64,000 nt of DNA from positions 36,782-100,781 of the forward strand of contig NZ_RKST01000020.1 of the NCBI RefSeq assembly GCF_003934165.1. The letters run 5' to 3'. The position numbers were made by a program, and so were the translations under genes. Of the stretch, positions 33,709 to 42,035 are shown in pieces; the stretch's first letter is position 1, and each line of letters opens with the position of its first letter. The notes below the pieces were generated by a model. That model did no database searches. It worked only from the letters and a program-made list of their open reading frames with translations, and was not told the DNA's origin. The stretch comes from Borborobacter arsenicus (GTDB lineage Bacteria > Pseudomonadota > Alphaproteobacteria > Rhizobiales > Rhizobiaceae).

Positions 33709-34980
33709 TTATTTCCAGGCTGGCAGGGGGTAGGTGAATGGCGCAGCAGCCGCCTCCTTCGGACCTACCGCCACAGTCTTGCCGCCCTGGATCTGGATCA
33801 ACACGGGCACGGGCTGGATGTTGTCGTGGTAATGGTTGCCCTCCTTCTCGAACTTGATCGGCCCGTAGAAGGTCTGGATGTCGGTTTCAGCGATGGCGTC
33901 CTTCAGCGCCACCCGGTCCTCGGGCGTGAGCGCCGGCTTCTTGCCCAGCCGCTTGAGCGCATCACCGAGCACGAGACCGCTGGCTGCACAACCGGCCTCG
34001 GTATAGTCCGGCTCTACGCCGGACTTCTTCTGTGCCATCGCTGTGAATTCCTGAGCGGTTCCGAACACGTCGTCCTTGTAGGGCACCGTCGGCAGCCAAA
34101 CGGCAACGCCGGTGGTGCCATCGGCATCCGCGCCCAGCGCCTCGGCGAAGGCGGGATTGGTGACGCCGTAATGCATGATGAGCGCCTTCGGCCGGAAATT
34201 GAGTGACTTCGACGTCTTCACGACATTGATGAGCGGCTCCTCATGGCCGCCGACGGCGACGACGTCGGGATTAAGCGCCGCGATCTTGGAGATGACGGGA
34301 GTGAGATCGCCCTCCGGCGGCACCAGTTCATAGGCGACCAGTTCGAGGCCGGCCGCCTCGACGCCGTCACGGAACCCCTCGCCCGTTTCCTTCGAGAATG
34401 GCTCATTGACGCCAATTACCGCGACGGTCTTTGCCGCCGGGTTGGACAGTTTGGCCAGTACGCCCAGTGACAATCCCGACGTGGTATCAACAGAGGGAAT
34501 GATACCGAAATTGAACTCCGGCTTGGCCTTCCAGACGTTCGGCGACTCCGCCGAGCCGGAGATCATCGGCACCTGATATTTCTGACAGATCGGCTGCACG
34601 GCGATGGTCGAGCCGCTGGTATAGGGGCCGAACAACACATCGACTTCGTTCTGCACGATCAACCGTTCGGCGGCATCGGCACCGGTAGCAGGATTGCTCT
34701 GGTCGTCGCCATAGAACATCTCGACCTTGAAGCGCTCGCCGGCCACCTCGACGCCGCCCTTTTCGTTGACGGTGTCGGCCCATAGATCGTAGCCACGCTT
34801 GGTCAGGTTGCCGCCGAGAATATTCTCGCCGGACAGCGAAGTGATTACGCCCGCCTTGAAGGTTGCGGCTTGCGCCCGCGCGGTGTGTACGAAGGGCATG
34901 CCCAGCGCCCCTGCGGTGACGGCAACGGCGCTACCGCCCAGGAATCTGCGACGCGAAAAAGAACGATATGTCAGAGCCAT
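33709..34980 (-). CDS. ABC transporter substrate-binding protein (Liv/amide type, 423 aa)
   Basis: Periplasmic type-I binding protein (Peripla_BP_6/LivJ-like). Twin-arginine-like signal peptide (SRRRFLGGSAVAVTAGALGM, then FVHTARAQA). Mature landmarks: AGVITSLSGENILGGNLTKR, VLFGPYTSGSTIAVQPICQK, ISGSAESPNVWK and VVAVGGHEEPLINVVKTSKS. First gene of a five-gene operon (binding protein-H-M-G-F). The substrate may be an amino acid, amide or aromatic acid and cannot be told from sequence. The gene has a ribosome binding site GGGAGG about 9 bases before the ATG. Confidence 0.92.
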   Translation of the reverse strand: MALTYRSFSRRRFLGGSAVAVTAGALGMPFVHTARAQAATFKAGVITSLSGENILGGNLTKRGYDLWADTVNEKGGVEVAGERFKVEMFYGDDQSNPATGADAAERLIVQNEVDVLFGPYTSGSTIAVQPICQKYQVPMISGSAESPNVWKAKPEFNFGIIPSVDTTSGLSLGVLAKLSNPAAKTVAVIGVNEPFSKETGEGFRDGVEAAGLELVAYELVPPEGDLTPVISKIAALNPDVVAVGGHEEPLINVVKTSKSLNFRPKALIMHYGVTNPAFAEALGADADGTTGVAVWLPTVPYKDDVFGTAQEFTAMAQKKSGVEPDYTEAGCAASGLVLGDALKRLGKKPALTPEDRVALKDAIAETDIQTFYGPIKFEKEGNHYHDNIQPVPVLIQIQGGKTVAVGPKEAAAAPFTYPLPAWK

Positions 34981-35660
34981 CTTGCAATTCCTCCCTTGCG
35001 TGTCATGGCTGTAACGTCAGTTTCTTAGCTCATCATACGACCATATATGCAGTGTACAGGCAAACGCGTCGGCCAAGGGAACGACTGCGACTGGCGCGGA
35101 ATGATCCTTTCCTGAATGATTTCTCCTCGATCGAGCCTCCGCCCTCGGCAATTCAAGGGCAGCCTATTGTGCGGAAGTATTCATAGCAATGAAAAATCAT
35201 TTGGCATTATGCAAAAGCGCGGACCCGATACGCCGGCAGTAAGCCCACAGCATTCATACTAGTCCGGCAATTGTTCTGGAATCTGGCCTGGCGGCACGAT
35301 CGGGGTGGTTCCGGTACCTGGCGCCGGTTCTTCAATCCTGGTATCGCCAATACCTGGGGCCCCAGCACTCCGTCGCAGTCCTTCAATTCTGTGTGGAGTC
35401 GTTGTCCGCCGTCTCGGTTTGGACTTCCGCGTTGTTGCGATCAGGTCGCTATGCCGGTCCGTAGGACGCTGGGTTATCTCAGCCGGTCGAGTTCGAGGAG
35501 CAAGCTATGCTAGCTTAACTGCGTGTCCGAAAAACCGGCAGCAGGCCAATAGCTTTGTTCCTGAAGACGACGAAACACGCCTATGGAGATCGGTTATTTG
35601 TCCTGCAGCCTGACTGGTAGGACTATTGCGATAAAATAAGAAGACCGATTAGATCGCTAC
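34981..35660. other. Intergenic region upstream of the ABC operon (680 bp)
   Basis: The left part should hold the operon promoter. On the minus strand the frame 35262-35504 is open and reads protein-like text near its end (EEPAPGTGTTPIVPPGQIPE) but has no ATG or GTG start. It may be the Pro-rich tail of a lost gene. Confidence 0.4.
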
Positions 35661-35942
35661 ATGACATCTGCCCTTCTCCGCAATCACCTGAGGTCTATCC
35701 GCTGGTCGAGCGCCACTTTGGCGGAAGCCTTGGAATGTGATGAGACGACAGTTATTGGATGGCTGCTCGGTTTCGATGCAATCCCGACGCAAGTAGCGGT
35801 GTGGGTGGAAGCATTAGCCGAAATGCATGAGCGATGCTCGAAACTTAAGCCAAGGCTAGGAGAAGAACCTACCCTCACCCCGATGGACCGAGCGGCAGAA
35901 CAGCTAAGACAACTAGGCAAAGGGCCGCGCGCAAGATCATAA
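35661..35942 (+). CDS. Hypothetical protein, possible HTH (93 aa)
   Basis: A small soluble protein whose residues 1-50 resemble a helix-turn-helix of the Cro/YdaS type: LRNHLRSIRWSSATLAEALE, then CDETTVIGWLLGFDAIP. The remainder is charged and helical. The same arrangement (short HTH, then a sentence like WVEALAEMHE) is common in small rhizobial hypothetical proteins. No clear ribosome binding site was seen, so confidence is moderate. Its target is unknown. Confidence 0.5.
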   Translation: MTSALLRNHLRSIRWSSATLAEALECDETTVIGWLLGFDAIPTQVAVWVEALAEMHERCSKLKPRLGEEPTLTPMDRAAEQLRQLGKGPRARS

Positions 35943-36034
35943 AGATGAAACCGTGGCAGGGACCATACGAAACGGCCATAAAGGTACTAAGGTCCGTTCG
36001 TTTTATGAGCAGCGTGGCGAACATTCCGAACAAG

Positions 36035-36280
36035 TCAGTTGATCTTTTTCAAGGTAAAGACGGGCAGCCCCGCGCACTCGAACTGGGACGCGTCGATCAT
36101 TTCGGCTCTCCTGATGGCAATACAGGTGAGCCAACGATTGGTTTCTTGTGGTGCGAAGGACCGCCCGCCGTTGCCGGACTGGGCAGAAGGTTCGGTCACA
36201 TACGATCCATATCCAAATTGCGGGCGCCGAGCCCGCCTTGCATTATCGGTGCGATTGGGCATGAAGCGGCCTGCTGCCAT
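36035..36280 (-). CDS. Uncertain small protein (up to 81 aa)
   Basis: Minus-strand frame with plausible composition (ETNRWLTCIAIRRAEMIDAS, ending VFTLKKIN). Competing plus-strand frames overlap it (35945-36283 and 36039-36476) and none has a family or good translation signal. I list the one that looks most protein-like; it could be non-coding. Confidence 0.25.
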   Translation of the reverse strand: MAAGRFMPNRTDNARRARRPQFGYGSYVTEPSAQSGNGGRSFAPQETNRWLTCIAIRRAEMIDASQFECAGLPVFTLKKIN

Positions 36281-36472
36281 TGATCCAACCGGGCGGCCGG
36301 GGTCAGGTCGCTCCCCTCCCTACCCCCAAGGCGGCCGGACCGCCCGTTGCGGAACCTCTATGGCCGTGGCGAATTTAACGGGTGCCCACCGCAAGCTGGG
36401 CAACCAAGCCCAGTCGGCTGATCCCTTTCGATTATTCACGCCGCCGGGCTCGCTCACACTGGACGAAACAAG

Positions 36473-36547
36473 ATGATGAACGGCGTGTTGGTCTGGGTGA
36501 CCGGAATAGCGATAATCGGGATTGCGCTTCTGGCAGTGATGACCTGA
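36473..36547 (+). CDS. Possible membrane micro-peptide (24 aa)
   Basis: Short frame MMNGVLVWVTGIAIIGIALL, ending AVMT: a single hydrophobic helix. No good ribosome binding site is visible. Its resemblance to other micro-peptides in this zone (29835, 38317, 38934) is the main reason to list it. Confidence 0.3.
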   Translation: MMNGVLVWVTGIAIIGIALLAVMT

Positions 36548-36880
36548 CGAGCGGACGGGGCTTACAGAGCGAAGAGTGGCGACGCCGGTGCCCAGGCGAT
36601 CTCGATTAGGAAGATGAAGACCCCCGCGACGCAGCCCTGTCTGCGAGGCATAAACAATCAGCCCGCCCCGGTGAACCGGAGCGGGCCTGTTGCCTGAGCC
36701 ACCTGGTCAGGGGGGGATGGTACTCGATACTCTCCACCATCTTCAGCATGGGGCATCGTAGTTAATTGCAGCTTAATCAACGACCCATGGAATCTGGAAG
36801 AGCGGAAGGGCAGAAGAGCGCCTCGAGTTCATCGCACCGGCTGTAGATGCGATTGTGATTTGCGAGGAAGGAATTAGATC
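36548..36880. other. Intergenic region left of the IS66 element, with a stable hairpin at 36661-36686
   Basis: No gene seen. GCCCGCCCCGG / CCGGAGCGGGC forms an 11-pair stem with one mismatch and a TGAA loop. Such GC-rich hairpins often end transcripts in rhizobia, but no clear T run follows on either strand. Confidence 0.45.
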
Positions 36881-36962
36881 GTAAGCGCGAATTTCCCGGC
36901 ACCTTTTGCTGTTGAGTGCTCTGATGCATGAGGTGTCCACCAAAATAGGTGGACACCTTGTG

Positions 36963-37436
36963 ATGGAAGACGATGATCAGAAACTGCGGGTAAGGCTTGT
37001 TGGTCGGGACGGGCGACGCCGATACGACCCCGCATCGAAGGACCGTCTTGTGGCGGCCTGCCTTGAGCCTGACGTGTCGGTATCGAAGCTTGCGCTCGAA
37101 CATGGGGTCAATGCGAACCTTCTTCGGAAGTGGATAAAGAAACGCACGGAGACCCCGTCTCTGCCGGCGGCGTCCTCCCCGGCGTTTATCCCGGTTCAGA
37201 TTGAAAGCACTTACGATCGGGCCTTGCTGCGACAGTGCAGCATGGTTGCGATGGATGTGCCGGGGACTTGCGATGGAGTGCGTAGGTCGGCATCGAGCGG
37301 GGCTGCGCCTTTTTCCTCTCCAACCAAGGTGAGCGCGTCACTGCCGAACGGCGTGAAGTTGACGCTGGAATGCGGTGATATGGACGCGTTGGCAGCAATG
37401 ATCGGAGCGTTGGGTCATGTTCAGGCTGGGCGCTGA
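36963..37436 (+). CDS. tnpA: IS66 TnpA-like accessory protein (157 aa)
   Basis: First IS66 gene. The N-terminal HTH-like part includes RRYDPASKDRLVAACLEPDV and SVSKLALEHGVNANLLRKWI. The C-terminal part (LPNGVKLTLECGDMDALAAM) is typical of the family. The ATG at 36963 (MEDDDQKLRVRLVGRDGRRR) is preferred; the frame is open upstream to 36906. TnpA is a small DNA-binding helper; no catalytic activity is expected. Intact, but useless without TnpB and TnpC. Confidence 0.75.
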   Translation: MEDDDQKLRVRLVGRDGRRRYDPASKDRLVAACLEPDVSVSKLALEHGVNANLLRKWIKKRTETPSLPAASSPAFIPVQIESTYDRALLRQCSMVAMDVPGTCDGVRRSASSGAAPFSSPTKVSASLPNGVKLTLECGDMDALAAMIGALGHVQAGR

Positions 37437-37713
37437 TCTGAAAGTCTACCTGCACCGCGAGCCGATCGACTTCCGGGCCGGCATCAACAGCCTTGCGGTT
37501 CTGGTCCAGGAGACGATGGCGCTCGATCCGTTTGCTCCGGCGGTTTTTGCGTTCTGCAATCGCCGCCGCGACCGGATGCTGACCTGCCGGGCCTCTCGCG
37601 TCGAGCCGTTAGCCTGGTTGCGCCACGCTCTCACCGAATTGCCTCAACGCAACGAGGACGCTGATATCAGTGATCTGCTACCCTTCAACTTCGCTAAAGC
37701 CGCCGCAGCCTGA
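37417..37713 (+). pseudogene. IS66 tnpB-tnpC deletion fusion
   Basis: The first ~51 residues (MFRLGADLKVYLHREPIDFR, then AFCNRRRDRM) are the start of IS66 TnpB. The next residues (SRVEPLAWLRHALTELPQRN, then SDLLPFNFAKAAAA) are the C-terminal end of the TnpC transposase. The junction near 37576-37580 removes the rest of tnpB and nearly all of tnpC, including the catalytic DDE core. The frame stays open, so a 98-residue fusion could be made but has no expected activity. Confidence 0.75.
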
Positions 37714-37872
37714 TCCGCCTGCACCCGTCCGTCTGAAAGCGACCACCGTCGAAAGGGCCGGCGTCAACGTGCATGGAAATGAGCGCTTACATTAGATCGA
37801 CTGAGGACTCCGCAGATTGGTGGCGATAATGTCAGAACTGCACCATCGTGGCAGGAACGAATAGAGGCGCAG

Positions 37873-38139
37873 ATGCCGAGAAAGTACGCACAGAATGTCT
37901 TGCCGCTGGCCATTGTTCCAAAGGGCTCACGCGAAAAAGCCGCCAGAGCACTATGCCAGATGGCTAACGTCCCAGAGGACGTCCAATTCAACGAGAAACC
38001 TATGTGGATGATTTTCCTGCCGGAAGTCGACGCAGTGCTTAAAGCCGCCCTGTCTCCGGATGAATGGGAGCGCATGCGCGATGAGGATTGGGAGCGAGAG
38101 ATAAAGGTTCAGCAGGAGGCGCTGCAGGATATAGGGTAG
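37873..38139 (+). CDS. Hypothetical protein (88 aa)
   Basis: Frame starting MPRKYAQNVLPLAIVPKGSR and continuing REKAARALCQMANVPEDVQF. The C terminus is acidic and helical (SPDEWERMRDEDWEREIKVQ). It has a coherent protein-like composition and lies just right of the IS66 copy. I recognise no family, and the translation signal before the ATG is weak. Possibly a small cytoplasmic protein. Confidence 0.5.
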   Translation: MPRKYAQNVLPLAIVPKGSREKAARALCQMANVPEDVQFNEKPMWMIFLPEVDAVLKAALSPDEWERMRDEDWEREIKVQQEALQDIG

Positions 38140-38316
38140 GAACCAATTGCGCCCACCCAACTTGATGACAATGTTATGGACGCTAATTGCCGGCCAGCGC
38201 CCCCTGATAGCTCCACAGCCGGGGCTTTCGTTTCAGGTGAGTTGCCACTCTTTGACAATGCGCAAAGAAGCCTTTCGCCGTTGAGTTAAATCATTCCTGT
38301 TGGAAAGGAATGCGCC

Positions 38317-38490
38317 ATGTTGACTGAGGCAACTCGAACAAGAACCATCCTGGCGATAATACTGTTGGCTGTGGCGGCAATCACCGCGGTCGTCGCCGTT
38401 GGTAGTACACCCATTCAAGTTCTGATCTTTTGTTCTATGGCAACTTCAGCAGCGATCATTTCGGTGATGTCCCTCGTCGTAGTGAATTAG
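38317..38490 (+). CDS. Small membrane protein (57 aa)
   Basis: The ATG at 38317 has AAAGGA about 7 bases upstream. The protein starts MLTEATRTRTILAIILLAVA and contains two hydrophobic segments (ILAIILLAVAAITAVVAV and SMATSAAIISVMSLVVV). No family is recognised. Signal and composition suggest a genuine small membrane protein. Confidence 0.5.
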   Translation: MLTEATRTRTILAIILLAVAAITAVVAVGSTPIQVLIFCSMATSAAIISVMSLVVVN

Positions 38491-38933
38491 CTCTCGCAGC
38501 TTCACGCGGCTTTTGTGGCGCGTCGCTACATCTCCCGCCCCCGCATGTGTTTTCATTGATAATCTGCCCAGGCGCGCGCCAAGCCAGCCCATCTGACCCG
38601 CATTAATCATTCCCCTAAAGCCGAGTATACATCTGTTCCATGTGTTATTACCTTGCTGCTGGTTTGCTCAAATCCTTTACCAGTGACTTCGAACCCAACT
38701 TGCCTGCTCCGCGCGGACTTCTTTGGTTACAGGGCAGAAGCTAACTTTTTTACTTGCCTGCTCTAGCAGAGCAGGTAATCAATGGATTGCTTCTCATCTT
38801 CCGCATTTGATGAGCAAGTACGGGTCCGGTCACGCTTCTGTCGGACGCAGCTAAGTGACTGGGCCCACCTACTATTTGACCAGAATGATTGTTTTTAGCT
38901 AGTTTTACCTCCTCATGTCAGGAGGGCGAATAC
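38491..38933. other. Intergenic region with a perfect 8-bp hairpin (38759-38777)
   Basis: No gene supported. CCTGCTCT-AGC-AGAGCAGG is a perfect dyad flanked by a T run upstream on the plus strand. It does not have the T run downstream needed for a terminator on either strand. Confidence 0.4.
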
Positions 38934-39050
38934 ATGAGATACAACTGGGATCGCGCACCGAGTCTATGGGAACGTTACAGAACAGGAATGATCGTCACTG
39001 TAACGCTGATGTTAGCTTCCCTTGCTGGACTGATGATTATAGTCCGGTGA
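38934..39050 (+). CDS. Membrane micro-protein (38 aa)
   Basis: The ATG at 38934 has an excellent ribosome binding site (AGGAGGG, 7-8 bases upstream). The protein MRYNWDRAPSLWERYRTGMI, continuing VTVTLMLASLAGLMIIVR, has a charged N terminus and one membrane helix. Unknown family; too short for ordinary gene finders. The strong translation signal makes it one of the better micro-protein candidates here. Confidence 0.5.
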   Translation: MRYNWDRAPSLWERYRTGMIVTVTLMLASLAGLMIIVR

Positions 39051-39179
39051 CGCCTACCTCCTCCAAAAAATTCACGACATCGTAAAATGACTGAAATGCG
39101 TTCTGAACACGGGGCGCTCTTGCCACCGCCAAAAATCCTTAGCGTCGTCAAAATGTTAATAACAAATCCAAGGTGACGG

Positions 39180-39735
39180 GAGGTTCCGTCGAGTGTTTAT
39201 TGATTGTGTTGAGGAAGTCGTTCTGAAGCCCATAGAACCGCCGTCCATGGCGTCGCGATGGCTTTAAGGTCCGCTCAACCAGCACCACCATATGTTGCGG
39301 CGTCGTAGTGGGTTGTGATGCGCCGCCAGTCCTTAGGCCGCAGAACATGAACTCAGTGAGGCTCCTCCTGCGCGTGTAGAGGGTTCTGTCGAAGGGGGTG
39401 ATTGTGCTTTCGGGTCGGGTTGTTGTGTTGGAGATGACCGGTGTCGATCCGGGTTCAAGTAAGAAGTTGCGCAGACGATCGGCATCATAGGCAGATTCGG
39501 CTGCACAGATCTGCGCGGGCGGTAAGGTTGCCAGTAACGGGATGGCAATTGGGACAACCACGCCGGCCCGGCGTCACTTCGAGTGCGATGGCTCTCCCGC
39601 GGCCCTCGCAAAGCGCCTGGATTTTGGTGGCTCTGCCGCCGCGATCGGCCGATCTCCTGTGCACCCGCCGCCTTCCTTGCCCCCGGAGGCGACGCGATGG
39701 CCTTGGCCATGGTGAAATCGATGGCATGGAACCCT
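39180..39735 (-). pseudogene. IS5-family (IS427-like) transposase remnant
   Basis: Fragments in several minus-strand frames fit an IS5-type transposase: PGARKAAGAQEIGRSR, then GGRATKIQALCEGRGRAIAL, then VTPG, and in another frame LPPAQICAAESAYDADRLRN followed by FLLEPGSTPVIS. The second part includes the usual AYDADRLR motif with a catalytic Asp. At least three frameshifts separate the pieces, and the end (RTLYTRRRSLTEFMF) is degenerate. No intact terminal repeats were identified. Clearly non-functional. Confidence 0.65.
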
Positions 39736-39739
39736 CCTG

Positions 39740-39947
39740 CGGCGAACTCCGCCGCAAAACCAGAACCTTCGCCCAGACTTCACAGACGCTAAGCTGGCGC
39801 AGGCGCAACCGGCCTTGAGGCCATTTGTCGGCGCGGACGAGATCGAAGGCAGTTTCCGGATTGAGGCGGCGAAAAGCAGCGGCCAGATCCTTGCGCGAGA
39901 CGGAGCGCGGGAGTCACACGCAATTTCCCGGCAATATGCCGCGCCAT
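39740..39947 (-). pseudogene. Fragment of a small regulator-like protein, frameshifted
   Basis: Starts at an ATG (39947) as MARHIAGKLRVTPALRLA, then slips frame and continues RKDLAAAFRRLNPETAFDLV, then RADKWPQGRLRLRQLSVCEV. I recall similar N-terminal segments in rhizobial hypothetical proteins (LxxAFRRVNPxTxFDxxRAxKWLQGR), which look like a helical DNA-binding module; this is from memory and unchecked. The IS5 remnant begins immediately after it, so insertion probably cut the gene. Confidence 0.4.
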
Positions 39948-40082
39948 CCGCTTCCTCGGCCCCTAACGCATAGTACGAGTATTTTCCCCTAGAAAGTCCA
40001 AAGAATTCCAACAAATTTCCGCTCGGAAAACTTGTCCAAGGAGAACCGTCAACATTACCCTGTCCAGTAATGGAAGGTGCAA

Positions 40083-40328
40083 ATGAAAACCGCGCTTATC
40101 GCAATCGCCACAGTGTCAATGTTCGGCTTGTCGCAACAAGCGGCCGCAGAAACGCTTATGGACATCCTTTTCCCAAAGGCCAAATCGAATATCGCCGGAA
40201 CTAACCGTCCGAACCTGGACAATGCTCCCGTGGGTTCGGTCGTGAAGGCGAAAAGGCACGTTCCTGATCCTGCGAAAACGAAGTCCGACTACCCGGAAGC
40301 GATCTTGTGGAGCTTTCCACATCCATAG
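40083..40328 (+). CDS. Small secreted protein (81 aa)
   Basis: The N terminus MKTALIAIATVSMFGLSQQA followed by AAETLMD is a classic signal peptide. The mature ~58 residues are polar (KAKSNIAGTNRPNLDNAPVG, ending WSFPHP). The ATG at 40083 is preceded by GGAAGG. No family is known to me. A periplasmic or secreted peptide is likely. Confidence 0.55.
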   Translation: MKTALIAIATVSMFGLSQQAAAETLMDILFPKAKSNIAGTNRPNLDNAPVGSVVKAKRHVPDPAKTKSDYPEAILWSFPHP

Positions 40329-40908
40329 TGTGGGCAGCTAGTGCCTGTGAGGGGTTTATTTGGACACACACAGCCGGCAAGACACACAATACTGGTTGGG
40401 CTGCCCACTCAGCAACTCAGTTGCTCAGCAAGAGTTGTCGTCAACAAGAACGTGATGGACGATCAGCCTGACAGGGGACTGTTTATGACCGTTTCACTGC
40501 AATTGCAGAGTTGTTTCTCGACAATGGCGAAAATGTTTACGTCGGCGGTATCAACGGCAATGTCTATTAAACGGCCTAGCAAGGCAGCTATCGTATCATT
40601 ACTACCTTCGCACAGCGCGACCTAGGCATACCAGTGCGCTTCGTGGCAACTTTGGATGAAGGCCAGGTATTCGAGATCGTCAGAACCAATGGCTTGGCGG
40701 CAGAGAAATACCATTCAATACTGCCGAACTGTTGAGCACAGGTCGGACTATTACCAGAAAGCAAGAAATTTACTGATTCAACTTCCTGGCCGAATCTAGT
40801 CGTCTAGCAAGTTTCTTGGGCTTGCCGCCAGGCTTTGGTCTCCAGAAACGAAGGAACAGCCGTTTAGGGGGTGGGAAGTTTAGCCGCAAGGGCGGAAGGG
40901 GAGAGGAA
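40329..40908. other. Intergenic region with a degraded gene tail
   Basis: A stop-bounded plus-strand frame near 40592-40735 reads RIITTFAQRDLGIPVRFVAT, then LDEGQVFEIVRTNG and ends SILPNC. It has protein-like composition but no start codon. Upstream text in other frames (VYVGGINGNVY) may belong to the same lost gene. Confidence 0.35.
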
Positions 40909-41382
40909 ATGTTCCGTACGGGAATTTTGTTTGGACTTGTATTTTTTGCGTCAGCTGCAATAGCAGCGGACGATGTGTCGGTTGAGGAAGGGTTGCGTAT
41001 CGCCACTATTGGCGGCTGTCACGATTGCCATACTGATGGCTTTGCCGCTAGTGGTGGCCAGGTTGACCCCGAAAAGGCACTGAGGGGCAGTCAGGTCGGG
41101 TTTCAGGGGCCATGGGGCACGACCTATCCTGCGAACTTACGCATCGTCCTGTCCAAAATGGGTGAGGATGAGTTTGTTCGCTACAGCCGCGAGATCAAGA
41201 CACGGCCGCCGATGCCGTGGTTTGGCCTCCATGCAATGACCGACAACGAACTGAAGTCCTTTTACCGTTATGTCAAATCGCTGGGTGAACCTGGCGCTCT
41301 AGCGCCGGACTATGTGAAGCCTGGCGAGGCACCCAAGACACCGTTCATCGTCTTTGCTCCACCGCAGATGCCGGCACAGTAA
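40909..41382 (+). CDS. Small periplasmic c-type cytochrome (157 aa)
   Basis: Signal peptide MFRTGILFGLVFFASAAIAA, then a single heme site CHDCH (IATIGGCHDCHTDGFAASGG). A plausible axial Met lies in the C-terminal part (LHAMTDNELKSFYRYVKSLG). Related to the monoheme cytochromes that serve as electron acceptors of alcohol or aldehyde dehydrogenases, though no dehydrogenase gene is nearby. The start at 40909 is set by GAGAGG immediately upstream and by the signal peptide. Alone between decayed DNA and the Tad locus; role unknown. Confidence 0.85.
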   Translation: MFRTGILFGLVFFASAAIAADDVSVEEGLRIATIGGCHDCHTDGFAASGGQVDPEKALRGSQVGFQGPWGTTYPANLRIVLSKMGEDEFVRYSREIKTRPPMPWFGLHAMTDNELKSFYRYVKSLGEPGALAPDYVKPGEAPKTPFIVFAPPQMPAQ

Positions 41383-41504
41383 CACTGATCGACTCGCGTT
41401 CCTGCCGTCTCACGCGAGGCGGCGGATGCGCACTCATGCACCATCCAAAGTTAAGTTGGCCAGGCCCGCTCTATTTAAGCTTGGCCAGGTGGGCGAACTT
41501 CCTG

Positions 41505-42035
41505 CTAAAAACCTTTCGGACCCAAACTGGCAAGGCACAATATGCCGATCAAGCTTGCCGAGATTGGTACGCCGAAAGGAACTACGCCCTTTCGCTCGAG
41601 ATGCTCCAGATAGTGACGGAATGCCGGAGCTGGCAGCAAAATGGGATTTTTCACGAGAAAGGCGGTCAGCGCGGCAAACACCAGGAGCAGAAGGGCAAAG
41701 GCGAAAAGATAGTCGCCGCCTGTCACCAGGGGGGCTGCTGCCAGAAGCTTCACATCACCCGCTCCCAGTTTGCGCAGCAGCCAGAACGGCAGCAATGCGA
41801 CGAACATTACCACGCCAGCGATCGCGCCCACCGTCAAGTTCCACCATGAGTTATCTGCCACCGCCCCTAGCGTGAGACCGGCGATCCCGAGCAGGCCAAG
41901 CGCCAGAACATCTCCGTTGGCAATTCTTTGCGTCTGGAAGTCACGCCATGCTACCCGCAGCAACAAGGCAAACAGGACGGCCTTGACCAGTATCGAGGCG
42001 GCAATCAGCATTCTAGCGCCCGATATTTGTGACAC
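41505..42035 (-). CDS. cpaA: Prepilin peptidase CpaA/TadV (176 aa)
   Basis: A24-family aspartic protease that cleaves the Flp prepilin and TadE/F pseudopilins. The family landmarks are AWRDFQTQRIANGDVLALGL (first catalytic Asp in WRDF) and KLGAGDVKLLAAAPLVTGGD (second Asp in GAGDVK). Six membrane segments. It is the last gene of the minus arm and overlaps the TadD-like gene by 23 bases at its start. Intact. Confidence 0.92.
   Translation of the reverse strand: MSQISGARMLIAASILVKAVLFALLLRVAWRDFQTQRIANGDVLALGLLGIAGLTLGAVADNSWWNLTVGAIAGVVMFVALLPFWLLRKLGAGDVKLLAAAPLVTGGDYLFAFALLLLVFAALTAFLVKNPILLPAPAFRHYLEHLERKGVVPFGVPISASLIGILCLASLGPKGF

Larger units (their letters stand above)
36881..37790 (+). 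mobile_element. IS66-family element, internally deleted, with 8-bp target duplication
   Basis: Ends are GTAAGCGC (36881-36888) and its inverse GCGCTTAC (37783-37790), with further partial inverted similarity inward. The flanks are identical: ATTAGATC at 36873-36880 and again at 37791-37798, the 8-bp duplication expected of IS66. Inside are tnpA and a fused tnpB/tnpC remnant. At 910 bp it is far shorter than a normal ~2.5-kb element. It may be mobilised only by a full copy elsewhere. Confidence 0.85.

Noticed and set aside
38640..38744. 34-codon plus-strand frame starting MCYYLAAGLL
   Set aside because: No ribosome binding site and mixed composition, unlike the better micro-protein candidates nearby.
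38759..38777. Hairpin CCTGCTCT/AGAGCAGG as a terminator
   Set aside because: No T run downstream on either strand; kept only as a note in the intergenic entry.
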